DNA from: Arthrobacter sp. 131MFCol6.1
GTDB lineage: Bacteria > Actinomycetota > Actinomycetes > Actinomycetales > Micrococcaceae
Assembly: GCF_000374925.1 (NCBI RefSeq)
Contig: NZ_KB895541.1
Location: 622,122 to 686,121, forward strand
Length of the DNA stretch: 64,000 nucleotides
Direction of reading: 5' to 3'
Part shown: positions 45,002-53,618 of the stretch, in pieces
How the letters are laid out: every line of letters starts with the position of its first letter
Numbering within the stretch: position 1 is the first letter of the stretch
The notes under the pieces: generated by a model
The model's input: only the letters and a program-made list of their open reading frames with translations
What the model was told of the DNA's origin: nothing
Databases searched by the model: none
Made by a program: the position numbers and the translations under genes

Positions 45002-45958
45002 ATGGATATCGCAGTCGCAATTGTGCTGCTGGTACTAATTGTGTTCGTCATTATTGTGCTGGTCCGGTCGGTCCGGATCATTCCACAGGCCCGGGCCGGC
45101 GTCGTTGAACGGCTGGGCAAATACCAACGCACCCTGAATCCCGGACTTACCCTGCTGATCCCGTTTGTGGACCGCTTGCTGCCGTTGCTCGACCTGCGAG
45201 AGCAGGTGGTGTCCTTCCCGCCGCAGCCCGTCATCACCGAGGACAACCTGGTGGTCTCGATCGACACCGTCGTCTATTTCCAGGTCACGGACGCCCGGGC
45301 CGCCACCTACGAGATCGCCAACTATATCCAGGCCGTGGAACAGCTGACCACCACCACCCTGCGCAACGTGGTTGGCGGCCTCAACCTGGAGGAAGCGCTG
45401 ACCTCGCGCGACCAGATCAACGGCCAGCTCCGCGGCGTCCTGGACGAAGCGACCGGACGCTGGGGCATCCGGGTCTCCCGGGTGGAGCTCAAGGCGATCG
45501 ATCCGCCCCACTCCATCCAGGACTCGATGGAAAAGCAGATGCGGGCCGAACGTGACCGCCGCGCCGCCATCCTGACGGCCGAGGGCACCAAGCAGTCCGC
45601 AATCCTCACCGCCGAAGGCCAGCGCCAGTCCTCCATCCTGAAAGCCGAGGGCGACGCGAAGGCGGCGATCCTGCGGGCCGACGGCGAGGCGCAGGCCATC
45701 CAGAAGGTCTTCGACGCGATCCACAAGGGCAACCCGGACCAGAAACTGCTGGCCTACCAGTACCTCCAGACCCTCCCGAAGATTGCCGAGGGGTCCTCGA
45801 ACAAGCTGTGGATCATTCCCAGTGAGGTTGGCGAGGCGCTCAAAGGGATCGGCAGCGTACTGGGTGCAGGGGCGGTGCAGGAGCAGACGGCCTCGACGCC
45901 GGACGTTGCTCCGTACTCACCGCCCGCGGCAGCCGACGGCCAGGGGAACCGGCCCTGA
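45002..45958 (+). CDS. SPFH/band-7 (stomatin-like) membrane protein
   Basis: A 318-residue protein with one N-terminal anchor (AVAIVLLVLIVFVIIVLVRS) and the band-7 domain (VRIIPQARAGVVERLGKYQR, TLNPGLTLLIPFVDRLL, DAVVYFQ-like IDTVVYFQVTD). A long coiled coil follows, containing repeated ILTAEG/ILKAEG/ILRADG heptad-like units (about residues 190-240). Forms large oligomers in membrane microdomains with NfeD; role probably membrane-protein quality control. A Pro/Ala tail ends the protein. Confidence 0.92.
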   Translation: MDIAVAIVLLVLIVFVIIVLVRSVRIIPQARAGVVERLGKYQRTLNPGLTLLIPFVDRLLPLLDLREQVVSFPPQPVITEDNLVVSIDTVVYFQVTDARAATYEIANYIQAVEQLTTTTLRNVVGGLNLEEALTSRDQINGQLRGVLDEATGRWGIRVSRVELKAIDPPHSIQDSMEKQMRAERDRRAAILTAEGTKQSAILTAEGQRQSSILKAEGDAKAAILRADGEAQAIQKVFDAIHKGNPDQKLLAYQYLQTLPKIAEGSSNKLWIIPSEVGEALKGIGSVLGAGAVQEQTASTPDVAPYSPPAAADGQGNRP

Positions 45959-46025
45959 GCCTGCTCCCGCGCTGGATCTTCCGGATCCAGCCGGCGTGAC
46001 CGTGCGGACCGGGTAGGTCCGTCCT

Positions 46026-46067
46026 GGCCCCCCGCAGCCCGGCCGTTTCGGCCCGGCTGCGGGGGCC
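46026..46067 (+). terminator. Terminator after the NfeD-SPFH operon
   Basis: A long GC-rich hairpin (arms GGCCCCCCGCAGCCCGGCC and its near complement, loop GTTTC) 68 bases after the SPFH stop. No T-run follows, but the stem is very stable. Confidence 0.75.
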
Positions 46068-46130
46068 TGCCAGTTTAAGTCCGGGCCAGTCGGGTACAGG
46101 TTACGCAGTCCGCGCCGCGGGGCTACTCGC

Positions 46131-46160
46131 TTTACCTCGCATGCACCACTCCCGTATACT
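46131..46160 (+). promoter_or_regulatory. Housekeeping-type promoter upstream of rbpA
   Basis: TTTACC, an 18-base spacer, then TATACT; a good actinobacterial primary-sigma promoter, although a long way (about 210 bases) from the rbpA start codon. Confidence 0.5.
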
Positions 46161-46190
46161 TGAATATTTGTCCGGTCAGTTCAGCCGTCC

Positions 46191-46216
46191 GGAACAAAAA
46201 CGCTCCGCACAGCGTT
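46191..46216 (+). promoter_or_regulatory. SigR/SigH-type (ECF) promoter upstream of rbpA
   Basis: GGAAC, an exact 18-base spacer, then GTT. This matches the GGAAT-N18-GTT consensus of the thiol-stress sigma factor SigR in Streptomyces (SigH in corynebacteria and mycobacteria), known to drive rbpA in Streptomyces. Oxidative-stress induction is therefore likely. Confidence 0.7.
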
Positions 46217-46379
46217 GATTCCAATGACGTTCCAAACAGTTTTGTGCACTGGTGACTGTCATCTGGCCGGGCCACACCGGGCCAGGTACGGTACAACGCG
46301 GTGCAACCAGAAGTCCGGCGCCTGACGGTCCCCGGACACCGCAGGGCTAGACCCTGCGAACCGAATAGAGGGAGAAAAG

Positions 46380-46727
46380 ATGAGCGATCGCAGCCTGCGG
46401 GGTATGCGCCTTGGCGCACAGAGCATGGAGACCGAATCCGGCGTCGAACCGGCTCCGCGCCAGCGGGTTGAATACCGTTGCGAGGACGGCGAACAGGTGT
46501 TCGTGACGTTCTCCTCGGAAGCCGAAATCCCCCCGGTATGGGTTTCGAAGACGGGCAAGGAGGCGTTGCTGGTGGACGGCGAACGCCCCGTCAACAGCAA
46601 CGAGAAGGCAGTGCGCACGCACTGGGACATGCTGCTGGAGCGCCGCTCGCTTCCCGAACTTGAGCAGATCCTCGAAGATCGCCTCACGATCCTGCGCGAA
46701 CGCCGCGGCGAACGCCGCTCGGCCTAG
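46380..46727 (+). CDS. rbpA: RNA polymerase-binding protein RbpA
   Basis: Actinobacteria-specific transcription factor that binds the primary sigma factor and stabilises the open promoter complex. The 115-residue protein starts MSDRSLRGMRLGAQSMETES and has the core RVEYRCEDGEQVFVTFSSEA followed by WVSKTGKEALLVDG and the sigma-interaction helix RTHWDMLLERRSLPELEQIL. Length is normal. GAGGGAG lies nine bases before the ATG. It has its own promoter pair and a strong terminator, so it is monocistronic. Confidence 0.95.
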   Translation: MSDRSLRGMRLGAQSMETESGVEPAPRQRVEYRCEDGEQVFVTFSSEAEIPPVWVSKTGKEALLVDGERPVNSNEKAVRTHWDMLLERRSLPELEQILEDRLTILRERRGERRSA

Positions 46728-46748
46728 CCCCCGGCGCACCGGCTACGG

Positions 46749-46791
46749 CAAGGGCCGGGCCCGCATCATTTCGATGCGGGCCCGGCCCTTG
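46749..46791 (+). terminator. Terminator of rbpA
   Basis: A perfect 19-base-pair stem (CAAGGGCCGGGCCCGCATC and complement) with loop ATTTC, followed by TTCTGTT. It lies 22 bases after the rbpA stop. Confidence 0.92.
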
Positions 46792-46862
46792 TTCTGTTCC
46801 GGCGCCTGCGTCCTCTGGAGCTGCACTCCCCTGGACGCGCACCGAGGAGCCGGGAGTCGGCG

Positions 46863-47600
46863 TCAGCCCGGGGTGAGGACGCAGAACGCGTTGCCCTCCG
46901 CGTCGGCGAGGCAGACCCAGGGCACATCGCCCTGGCCGACGTCGGCGTCGGTGGCGCCCAGAGCCCGCAGCCGGGCCACCTCCGCCTCTTGATCATCACC
47001 CGGGTACGGCCTCAGGTCGAGATGGACACGGCCCCACACGGTCTTCCCGCCGGGCGTGCGGAGGAACTCCAGATACGGCCCGACACCCTTGGCCGAACGG
47101 AGCCTCGCATGATCGCCGGTGACCTCGTGCAGGGTCCAGTCCATCGCATCACCCCAGAAACGGGCCATGGCCCGCGGGTCTGCGCAGCTGACCACCACCG
47201 CGGCGATCGGCCCGGTGTCCTGGTAGATCGGGCGGGGCTCCAGCACACGGAACAGGTTGCCCTCCGGGTCGGCCAGAAGCGTCCACGGCACAGCACCCTG
47301 GCCCGCGTCCGCGGGCGTCGCGCCGAGTTCCAACAGGTGCGCGACCAGCTGAGCCTGATGGGCCTCAGAGGTGGTGGCGAGATCGAGGCGCGCGCGGTAT
47401 CTCACCGTCTCGGGGTCCGGGACGGTGACAACATCGATGCAGACGGCGGCGGGGTCCGGCCAGACGAATCCCAGGGGTTCAACATTGGTCACACCGGGCC
47501 CCTCGCTGGAAACACCCCAGCCGAGTGCCTCGGCCCAAAACCGGCCGAGTGCTGAGTCATCCCGGGCCTTGAAATTCACCTGAACAAGTCGCAGCGCCAT
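46863..47600 (-). CDS. Two-domain VOC (glyoxalase-like) protein
   Basis: A 245-residue protein made of two tandem glyoxalase-like halves: LVQVNFKARDDSALGRFWAE with VPWTLLADPEGNLFRVLEP, and AVVVSCADPRAMARFWGDAM with VPWVCLADAEGNAFCVLTPG. The two halves are internal repeats of each other. Such proteins are abundant in actinobacteria and mostly of unknown substrate. It converges with rbpA, beyond its terminator. Confidence 0.88.
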   Translation of the reverse strand: MALRLVQVNFKARDDSALGRFWAEALGWGVSSEGPGVTNVEPLGFVWPDPAAVCIDVVTVPDPETVRYRARLDLATTSEAHQAQLVAHLLELGATPADAGQGAVPWTLLADPEGNLFRVLEPRPIYQDTGPIAAVVVSCADPRAMARFWGDAMDWTLHEVTGDHARLRSAKGVGPYLEFLRTPGGKTVWGRVHLDLRPYPGDDQEAEVARLRALGATDADVGQGDVPWVCLADAEGNAFCVLTPG

Positions 47601-47647
47601 ACCGCCCGACCCTATACCCAGGAAATGCCCGATCCGGGAGACACGCC

Positions 47648-48382
47648 TTAGGCCTCCTGCTTGCCCCGAAGCTTGTTCCAGCGCGCCGTGAGTCCCCACT
47701 TGGTGACGTTGATCATGGCTTCGACGACGATGTTGCCGCTCATCTTCGAAGCGCCGAGCTCGCGCTCGACGAAGGTGATGGGCCGTTCCACGATGGTCAG
47801 GCCGAGCTTGGCCACGCGCCAGGCCAGATCCACCTGGAAGCCATAGCCAACGGAGTCCACCGCATCCAGGTTCAGCTTCTCCAGCGTGGTCCGCCGGAAG
47901 GCGCGGAAGCCGCCGGTGACGTCCTTGATCTTTACTCCGAGCATGATCCGCGCGTAGGTGCTGCCGACGCGGCTGATGGCCTGGCGGTAGAGCGGCCAGT
48001 TGACCACGCGGCCGCCGGGCACCCAGCGGGAGCCCATGGCAAGGTCCGCGCCCTGCTCCACGGCCTCGATCAGCTGGGGCAGCTGCTCGGGCTGGTGCGA
48101 GCCGTCGGCGTCCATCTCCACGAGGATGTCGTAGCCGGCCTCCAGGCCCCACTTGAAGCCCGCAATGTACGCCGCTCCCAGACCGGCCTTTCCGGCGCGG
48201 TGCAGGACGTGGACCTGGCCGTCTTCGGCGGCCATGCGGTCCGCCAGCTGACCCGTGCCGTCAGGGCTGTTGTCGTCGACAACCAGCACGTCGGAGGCGG
48301 GCACGGCTGTGCGCAGGCGTCCGAGGGTCTTGGGCAACGATTCCAGCTCGTTATAGGTCGGGATGATGGTGAGGACACGCAC
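47648..48382 (-). CDS. ppm1: Polyprenol-phosphate mannosyltransferase (GT2, Ppm1/DPM1-like)
   Basis: Transfers mannose from GDP-mannose to polyprenyl phosphate at the inner face of the membrane, supplying the donor for lipoglycan and protein O-mannosylation. The 244-residue GT2 enzyme starts LTIIPTYNELESLPKTLGRL, has VLVVDDNSPDGTG, the metal-binding MDADGSHQPEQLP and DVTGGFRAFRRTTLEKL. It is of the soluble, single-domain type without the acyltransferase domain found in M. tuberculosis Ppm1. A perfect TATAAT lies about 70 bases upstream. Confidence 0.9.
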   Translation of the reverse strand: MRVLTIIPTYNELESLPKTLGRLRTAVPASDVLVVDDNSPDGTGQLADRMAAEDGQVHVLHRAGKAGLGAAYIAGFKWGLEAGYDILVEMDADGSHQPEQLPQLIEAVEQGADLAMGSRWVPGGRVVNWPLYRQAISRVGSTYARIMLGVKIKDVTGGFRAFRRTTLEKLNLDAVDSVGYGFQVDLAWRVAKLGLTIVERPITFVERELGASKMSGNIVVEAMINVTKWGLTARWNKLRGKQEA

Positions 48383-48852
48383 AGCGAGGCCTTTCCTTGA
48401 AGGGAGCGGTCGGTGCGCCGAAAGTCAATCGTTCTTCAGGCGCAACTCCCCATTATAGGGAGTTGCGAGCCCGCCAGGCGGCCGTGTGACCACCCGGGCA
48501 GGTCCACCCGCTTCGGGCCAGTTACGGCAGGCTGCGAATTGCGGCGCCGGAACCGTTTTCTGCTGCGAAGTGGACCCGCCCCTCGGGTTCCCGTGGTCAT
48601 GACCAAGTGAAGCTCCCGCGCGTGCGGCAACCTGGGATGGACCGGGGACTGCCGGAGTCTGCGCTGTACGCAACCCTCCGTTGCCCCTCAATGCTACGGG
48701 GGCGGCCACATCTGTCAACCGAGCCGTGACCTGCCGTTTTGTCTGTCGGTGCAGTTCAGGGCGAGGTCGCGGGCGGCAATGTTTCCGCTCCGCCGGCTGG
48801 ATGACGGGCCGGTTGAGGCCCTGCGCGGCCGGCCGGATGAGGCGCCGTGTGT
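48383..48852. other. Intergenic region upstream of ppm1
   Basis: A 470-base gap between ppm1 (leftward) and the amidohydrolase end (also leftward). The ppm1 promoter with its palindrome is near the left end. The remainder is GC-rich with no coding frame I can support; its start probably contains the downstream region of the amidohydrolase transcript. Confidence 0.55.
48442..48466 (-). promoter_or_regulatory. ppm1 promoter with palindrome over the -10 box
   Basis: A perfect 9-base inverted repeat (GCAACTCCC...GGGAGTTGC) whose 7-base centre, read on the minus strand with its flanks, gives CTATAATGGG, i.e. a consensus TATAAT -10. No convincing -35 lies 17 bases upstream. The placement suggests an operator embedded in the promoter, or alternatively a weak attenuator hairpin. 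Confidence 0.55.
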
Positions 48853-50553
48853 TCAGGCGCCGAGGGCGCCGCTGGCATAGAGTTCCCGGCCGTCCCGTAC
48901 CGTCAGGAGGCAGGCCGGATCGCTGCCGGTGTCCAGCGCCGGCAAGAGCGGGGTGCGGGCGCGCGGGTCGGTGCTCCAAGACTGCACGCGCCCGTCGGCC
49001 ACCTGGACCATGAGCTCCTCGACCTCCCAGACCGCAAAGCTGGCCGGAGCCCCCGGCACCAGTTGCCCGGCCATGGGGTTGGGGTAGCGGGCTGCCCGCC
49101 AGCCGGCCCGCGTGTGGCCAAGGAACGCGGCGCGGGCGGAGATCTGTTCGGCGGGATTGGTGTGCTGCAGGCACGCGCGCACACTGGACCACGGCCGCAC
49201 CGGCGTCACCGGGCTGTCGCTGCCGAAGCAGATCGGCACACCGGCCGCGTAGAGGCTGCCAAAGGCATTCATTCCGAGCCGGCGGGAGCCGAGGCGCTGC
49301 TGGTAGAGGCGGTCCCCGCCACCCCAGAGGGCGTCGAAGACCGGCTGCGCGCTGACGCTGACCGAATAGCGGGCCAGCCGGCTGATCGCGGCGGCATCCG
49401 CGAGCTCGACGTGCTCGAACCGGTGCCCCGCGGCGCGGACGCGCTGCTCCCCCACCTCAGCCGCGGCGAGGTCGAGGGCGTCGAGGGCCGCGTCCAGGCC
49501 AGCGTCGCCAATCACGTGGAAACCCGCCTGGATCCCCAGGAGGGAGCACGCGGCGAGGTGGGCGGCGGCCTCGGCCACGGACAGGTACAGGTTGCCGCGC
49601 TCTCCGGGCGCGTCGGTGTAGTCCTCCCGCATGAAGGCGGTCCGTGAGCCGATCGAGCCGTCGATGTTGAGGTCGCCGGCCAGGCCCAGCACGGGCAGGC
49701 CCAATCCGTCCAGGATGGTCTGGGCATGTTCGGCGGACGCGGCGAGCTCGCCCCAATACGGCAGGATCTCCGGCACTGCCACGCCGTTCGCCCCGTTCTT
49801 GCCACCGCCGGAGTTGCTGTTCCAGGCCGCCGCGAGCCGCAGGTCCTCGATGCTTCCGATATGCGGCGCGGCCATCTCGGCGACGGCCACGTAGCCGTTG
49901 GCCGCGGCCTCGGCGAGGGCACGCTGCTGGTAGGCGCGCAGCGCGTCGGCCGGCAGCCGGCGGGCCGCCAGGCGGGCGGCGGTGTGGGCCGCCCGTTTGA
50001 CCTGGCTGCCGGCGCCGCCGTCGAGCCCGTCCAGTCCGGCCGACGCGGCCAGGGAGTTCGATACCAGGGCCGAGTGGACATCCACGCGAGAGAGATAGAC
50101 CTGGCGGCCGCCGGCCGCGCGTTCGATTTCGTCCCGGGAGGGCAGAGTGGGATCGGCCCAGGTGGTCTCATCCCAGCCGTGGCCCAGGACGGTACCGTCC
50201 GCGCCGGAAGCGGAAGCGGAAGCGGAAGCGGAAACGCCGAAGCCGGCAACGGCCTCGAGCAGTTCAGCGGCGGAACGCACCCCGGCCAGCTGCAGGCCCT
50301 CAAGGGCTATTCCGGTTTCCGTCAGGTGGACGTGGGAGTCGACGAAGCCGGGGGCCAGGAGGGCGCCCTGCAGATCGACCACCTTCATAGAGGCGTCCGC
50401 GATGGACGTGGCAGCCTGTTCGGAACCGACCCAGGCGACCGTGTCGCCGTCGACCAGCATCGCAGTCGCAAAGGGATCAGCCGCCGTGTAGACGGAGCCG
50501 TTGCGGTACAGCGTGACATTGCGGGGGGCGGGGGCGGCCGGCGAATCGGTCAT
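48853..50553 (-). CDS. Amidohydrolase, YtcJ-like (amidohydrolase_3)
   Basis: A 566-residue metal-dependent hydrolase: N-terminal beta-sandwich YRNGSVYTAADPFATAMLVD, metal motif APGFVDSHVHLTETG, and later HVIGDAGLDAALDALDLA, FEHVELADAAAISRLARY and FGSDSPVTPVRPWSS. Members deacylate or hydrolyse N-substituted amides. ATG before TDSPAAPAP is used. A hexanucleotide repeat encodes an ASASASAS stretch at about residues 107-116. It runs into a 470-base gap and probably forms its own unit, downstream of helY. Confidence 0.88.
   Translation of the reverse strand: MTDSPAAPAPRNVTLYRNGSVYTAADPFATAMLVDGDTVAWVGSEQAATSIADASMKVVDLQGALLAPGFVDSHVHLTETGIALEGLQLAGVRSAAELLEAVAGFGVSASASASASGADGTVLGHGWDETTWADPTLPSRDEIERAAGGRQVYLSRVDVHSALVSNSLAASAGLDGLDGGAGSQVKRAAHTAARLAARRLPADALRAYQQRALAEAAANGYVAVAEMAAPHIGSIEDLRLAAAWNSNSGGGKNGANGVAVPEILPYWGELAASAEHAQTILDGLGLPVLGLAGDLNIDGSIGSRTAFMREDYTDAPGERGNLYLSVAEAAAHLAACSLLGIQAGFHVIGDAGLDAALDALDLAAAEVGEQRVRAAGHRFEHVELADAAAISRLARYSVSVSAQPVFDALWGGGDRLYQQRLGSRRLGMNAFGSLYAAGVPICFGSDSPVTPVRPWSSVRACLQHTNPAEQISARAAFLGHTRAGWRAARYPNPMAGQLVPGAPASFAVWEVEELMVQVADGRVQSWSTDPRARTPLLPALDTGSDPACLLTVRDGRELYASGALGA
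50206..50235 (+). repeat. GGAAGC hexanucleotide repeat within a coding region
   Basis: Four perfect GGAAGC units and a fifth differing by one base. On the coding (minus) strand they encode alternating Ser and Ala. Because the unit is six bases, slippage would lengthen or shorten the linker without a frameshift. Confidence 0.9.
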
Positions 50554-50657
50554 GGGGCGGGAACTCCTTGTTACTGGTGGCCGGCCCAGCGCCGGCGGTT
50601 CGAAAGTCTGGGAAGACTCGTTAGTGGTCCAGGGAGCGGGCCGGTCCGGCCCGCTCC

Positions 50658-53594
50658 CTACGCCACGGAGGAATAGGCGACGACGCCGCGTTTGACGAGT
50701 TTGATGGCGTCCGCGCACAGCCGCGCAATCCGGGGGTCGAGGTTCGGGATGTCGGCGAGCTGGTCCAGGAGGTCGATCACCTGTTTGACCCAGCGGACAA
50801 AGTCGCCCGCGGCCAGGTCGGTGCCGCTCAGCACGTCCTGGAGGTGCCGGCCCTTGGCCCACTTGAAGATCGGCCAGACGAGGCCGAGCTCAGGCTCGCC
50901 GGTGAGGGGCAGCTTGTTGGCTTCCTCGATATCTTCCAGGGCGGACCATTCGCGGACCACGGTGTCTACCGCGGATTCCAGGGACACGCTCGGCATCTTG
51001 GGCCGCAGCCCGCGGTCCTCACGCTTGGCCTGGTAGACGAGCACACTGGCAAGGGCGGCGATCTCGGCGGCGTCGAGGTCGTCGAAGGCCCCCATCCGCA
51101 GGGACTGCGAAATCAGCAGGTCCTTTTCGCCGTAGATCCGCCGCAGGCGTTGCCCGTCGGGGCTGATGGACAGTACGCCGGCGTCCGAGGTTTCCAGGTA
51201 GCCGTAGCCCGTCAGGACGCCGCAAACACGGTCGAACGTCTTGGCGATGGTGTTGGTCCGGCCCTGGATCTGGCGGATGAGCCCGTCCGTTTCCTGGCGG
51301 AGTTTCCACCAGCGTTCGGACCACCGGGCATGGTCCTCGCGTTCGCTGCAGCCGTGGCACGGATGGGCGCGGAGCTCCCGGCGCAGCTCGGCGATCCGCT
51401 TCTCCTGGTTGGGTGCCGCGGAGGCCCGGCCGAAGTCGTCGTCGCGCCGCGGCGGAGCCGGCGGCCGGTGCTCGCGGATGGCGTTGCGCACCGAGGACGC
51501 CAAGTCGCGGCGGGACTTGGGAACCTTGGCGTTGAAGGACTTGGGAATCCTGATCCGGGTGATCGGCAACAACGGCCCTTCGACGTCGTGCAGGCCGATC
51601 CGCCGGAGCTGGTTGTCCAGCGTCATGACGGCGGGGCGGGGCTCGCGCGATTCGTGGTCGGAGCTGAGCACCACCGCCAGTCCCGGCGACTTGCCGGCGG
51701 GAACATCCACCACGTCACCCGGGAGCAGCCTGCTCAGGGAGTCCTCGGTCAGGGACTTCCTGGCCCGGGACGTGCTCCGGGAGGCCATGGTCTCGGCATC
51801 GCCCAGGGCCCGCCGCAACTTCGCGTATTCGGTGAAGTCGCCCAGGTGGCAGGTCATGGCCTTGCTGAACCCGGCAATGGATTCTTCCCGGCTCCTGACC
51901 TGCCGGGCCAGGCCCACCACGGAGCGGTCCGCCTGGAACTGGGCAAAGGACGATTCGAGGATCTCCCGGGCACGCGCCCGGCCGAACTGCGCCAAAAGAT
52001 TGATCGACATGTTGTACGTGGGCCGGAAGCTGGAGTTCAGCGGGTAGGTCCGCCGTGAGGCCAGGCCGGCGACAGCGGCCGGATCCGTGCCGGGCTGCCA
52101 CAGCACGACGGCGTGGCCCTCCACGTCGATGCCGCGGCGGCCGGCCCGGCCCGTCAGCTGGGTGTACTCCCCCGCAGTGATATTGACATGGGCTTCGCCG
52201 TTGAACTTGTCCAGCTTTTCCAGCACGACGCAGCGGGCCGGCATGTTGACGCCCAGGGCCAGTGTTTCGGTGGCGAAGACGGCCTTGACCAGCCCGTCGA
52301 CGAACAGCTTCTCCACAACCTCCTTGAAGGTCGGCAGCATACCGGCGTGGTGCGCGGCGAGCCCGCGCAGCAGGCCGTCCCGCCAGCTCCAGAAGCCGAG
52401 CACATCGAGGTCGTCCGAGGGGATGTCCTGGGCGGCCTCGTCGACGCGCTGGGCGATGATCTGTTGTTCCCGCTCGGTGGTCAGCCACAGTCCGGCCGCG
52501 ACGCACTGGGCCACGGCCGCATCGCAGCCGGCCCGCGAGAAGATGAACGTGATGGCCGGCAGGAGGTCCTGCCGGTCCAGGCTGGCGATGACCTGCGGCC
52601 GGCTGGCCTTCCGCACCGGGCTGCGCTGGGCGCCTTGCGGTTCGTCCCGCTGGCTGCGTTGCTGCCGGCGCTGGTTGCGTCCGCCGTGGCCGAAGCGGCC
52701 ACGGAAATTCATCTGGCTCTCGGCCCGGGCCATGGACAGCAGTTCAGGGTTGACCTCGAAGCCGGCCCGCCCGGGCACTTCTGCCGTGACGGCAGCCGAG
52801 GAGCCGCTGCCGACGGCGGGAGCGCCGGCTACGGCACCGCCGGCTACGGCCTCGGCGGCTGCCTCACCAGGCAGCGCGATCTCGTCAAAGCTGGTGTCAC
52901 CGGCAAACAGGTCCACGATCTTCCGGCCCACCATGACGTGCTGCCACAGCGGCACCGGGCGGTGCTCGGAGACGATCACGTCGGTCTGCCCGCGAACGGT
53001 GTCGAGCCACGCACCGAACTCCTCGGCGTTGGAGACCGTGGCACTCAGGGAGGCCACCTGGACCTCGCTGGGCAGATGGATGATGACTTCCTCCCACACC
53101 GCGCCGCGGAAGCGGTCGGCGAGGTAGTGGACCTCGTCCATGACCACGAAGCCGAGATCGTCCAGGGTGTCCGAATCGGCGTAGAGCATGTTGCGGAGCA
53201 CTTCGGTGGTCATGACCACCACCGGGGCGTCGCCGTTGATGCTGGTATCACCGGTGAGCAGGCCCACCTGGGCGGCGCCGTACTTGGCGGCCAGCTCGGA
53301 GTATTTCTGGTTGCTCAGGGCCTTGATGGGGGTGGTGTAGAACGCCTTGAGCCCGCGCTGGAGGGCCAGATAGATGGCGAACTCCCCCACGATCGTCTTC
53401 CCGGCGCCCGTGGGGGCGGCCACCAGCACGCCCCGGCCGGCCTGCAGGGACAGGCAAGCCTCGCGCTGGAAGTCATCGAGTTCAAATTCGAGCGAGCGGA
53501 TGAACCCGCCCAGGTAGGTCTTGGCTTCAGCAGCCCGCTCGACGCTGGCGCGGTAACGTTCGGACGGTGATTCCGGCCCGGGGTGTGACGACAT
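50658..53594 (-). CDS. helY: Ski2-like DEAD/DEAH-box helicase HelY
   Basis: A 978-residue superfamily 2 RNA helicase. Walker A is VAAPTGAGKTIVGEF, Walker B VVMDEVHYLADRF, motif III SLSATVSNA, and the C-terminal core has TETLALGVNMPARCVVLEKL and QLTGRAGRRGID. Similar to mycobacterial HelY and eukaryotic Ski2/Mtr4, thought to act in RNA processing or decay. A Gln/Arg-rich insert (about residues 290-325) is low complexity. Located downstream of tatC, 25 bases after the tatC stop, the usual actinobacterial order. Confidence 0.93.
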   Translation of the reverse strand: MSSHPGPESPSERYRASVERAAEAKTYLGGFIRSLEFELDDFQREACLSLQAGRGVLVAAPTGAGKTIVGEFAIYLALQRGLKAFYTTPIKALSNQKYSELAAKYGAAQVGLLTGDTSINGDAPVVVMTTEVLRNMLYADSDTLDDLGFVVMDEVHYLADRFRGAVWEEVIIHLPSEVQVASLSATVSNAEEFGAWLDTVRGQTDVIVSEHRPVPLWQHVMVGRKIVDLFAGDTSFDEIALPGEAAAEAVAGGAVAGAPAVGSGSSAAVTAEVPGRAGFEVNPELLSMARAESQMNFRGRFGHGGRNQRRQQRSQRDEPQGAQRSPVRKASRPQVIASLDRQDLLPAITFIFSRAGCDAAVAQCVAAGLWLTTEREQQIIAQRVDEAAQDIPSDDLDVLGFWSWRDGLLRGLAAHHAGMLPTFKEVVEKLFVDGLVKAVFATETLALGVNMPARCVVLEKLDKFNGEAHVNITAGEYTQLTGRAGRRGIDVEGHAVVLWQPGTDPAAVAGLASRRTYPLNSSFRPTYNMSINLLAQFGRARAREILESSFAQFQADRSVVGLARQVRSREESIAGFSKAMTCHLGDFTEYAKLRRALGDAETMASRSTSRARKSLTEDSLSRLLPGDVVDVPAGKSPGLAVVLSSDHESREPRPAVMTLDNQLRRIGLHDVEGPLLPITRIRIPKSFNAKVPKSRRDLASSVRNAIREHRPPAPPRRDDDFGRASAAPNQEKRIAELRRELRAHPCHGCSEREDHARWSERWWKLRQETDGLIRQIQGRTNTIAKTFDRVCGVLTGYGYLETSDAGVLSISPDGQRLRRIYGEKDLLISQSLRMGAFDDLDAAEIAALASVLVYQAKREDRGLRPKMPSVSLESAVDTVVREWSALEDIEEANKLPLTGEPELGLVWPIFKWAKGRHLQDVLSGTDLAAGDFVRWVKQVIDLLDQLADIPNLDPRIARLCADAIKLVKRGVVAYSSVA

Positions 53595-53618
53595 GCTTCC
53601 AGCCTAGTGCGCGAAAGG

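Larger units (their letters stand above)
45959..46379. other. Intergenic control region of rbpA
   Basis: A 421-base gap holding the upstream terminator and, closer to rbpA, two promoter-like sequences (a housekeeping-type one ending at 46160 and a SigR/SigH-type one at 46191-46216). The mRNA from either would carry an untranslated leader of about 155 to 215 bases. No small open frame with a ribosome site stands out. Confidence 0.6.

Noticed and set aside
50206..50235. Phase-variation switch in the amidohydrolase gene
   Set aside because: The unit is six bases, so copy-number change cannot shift the frame; at most it varies a linker length.
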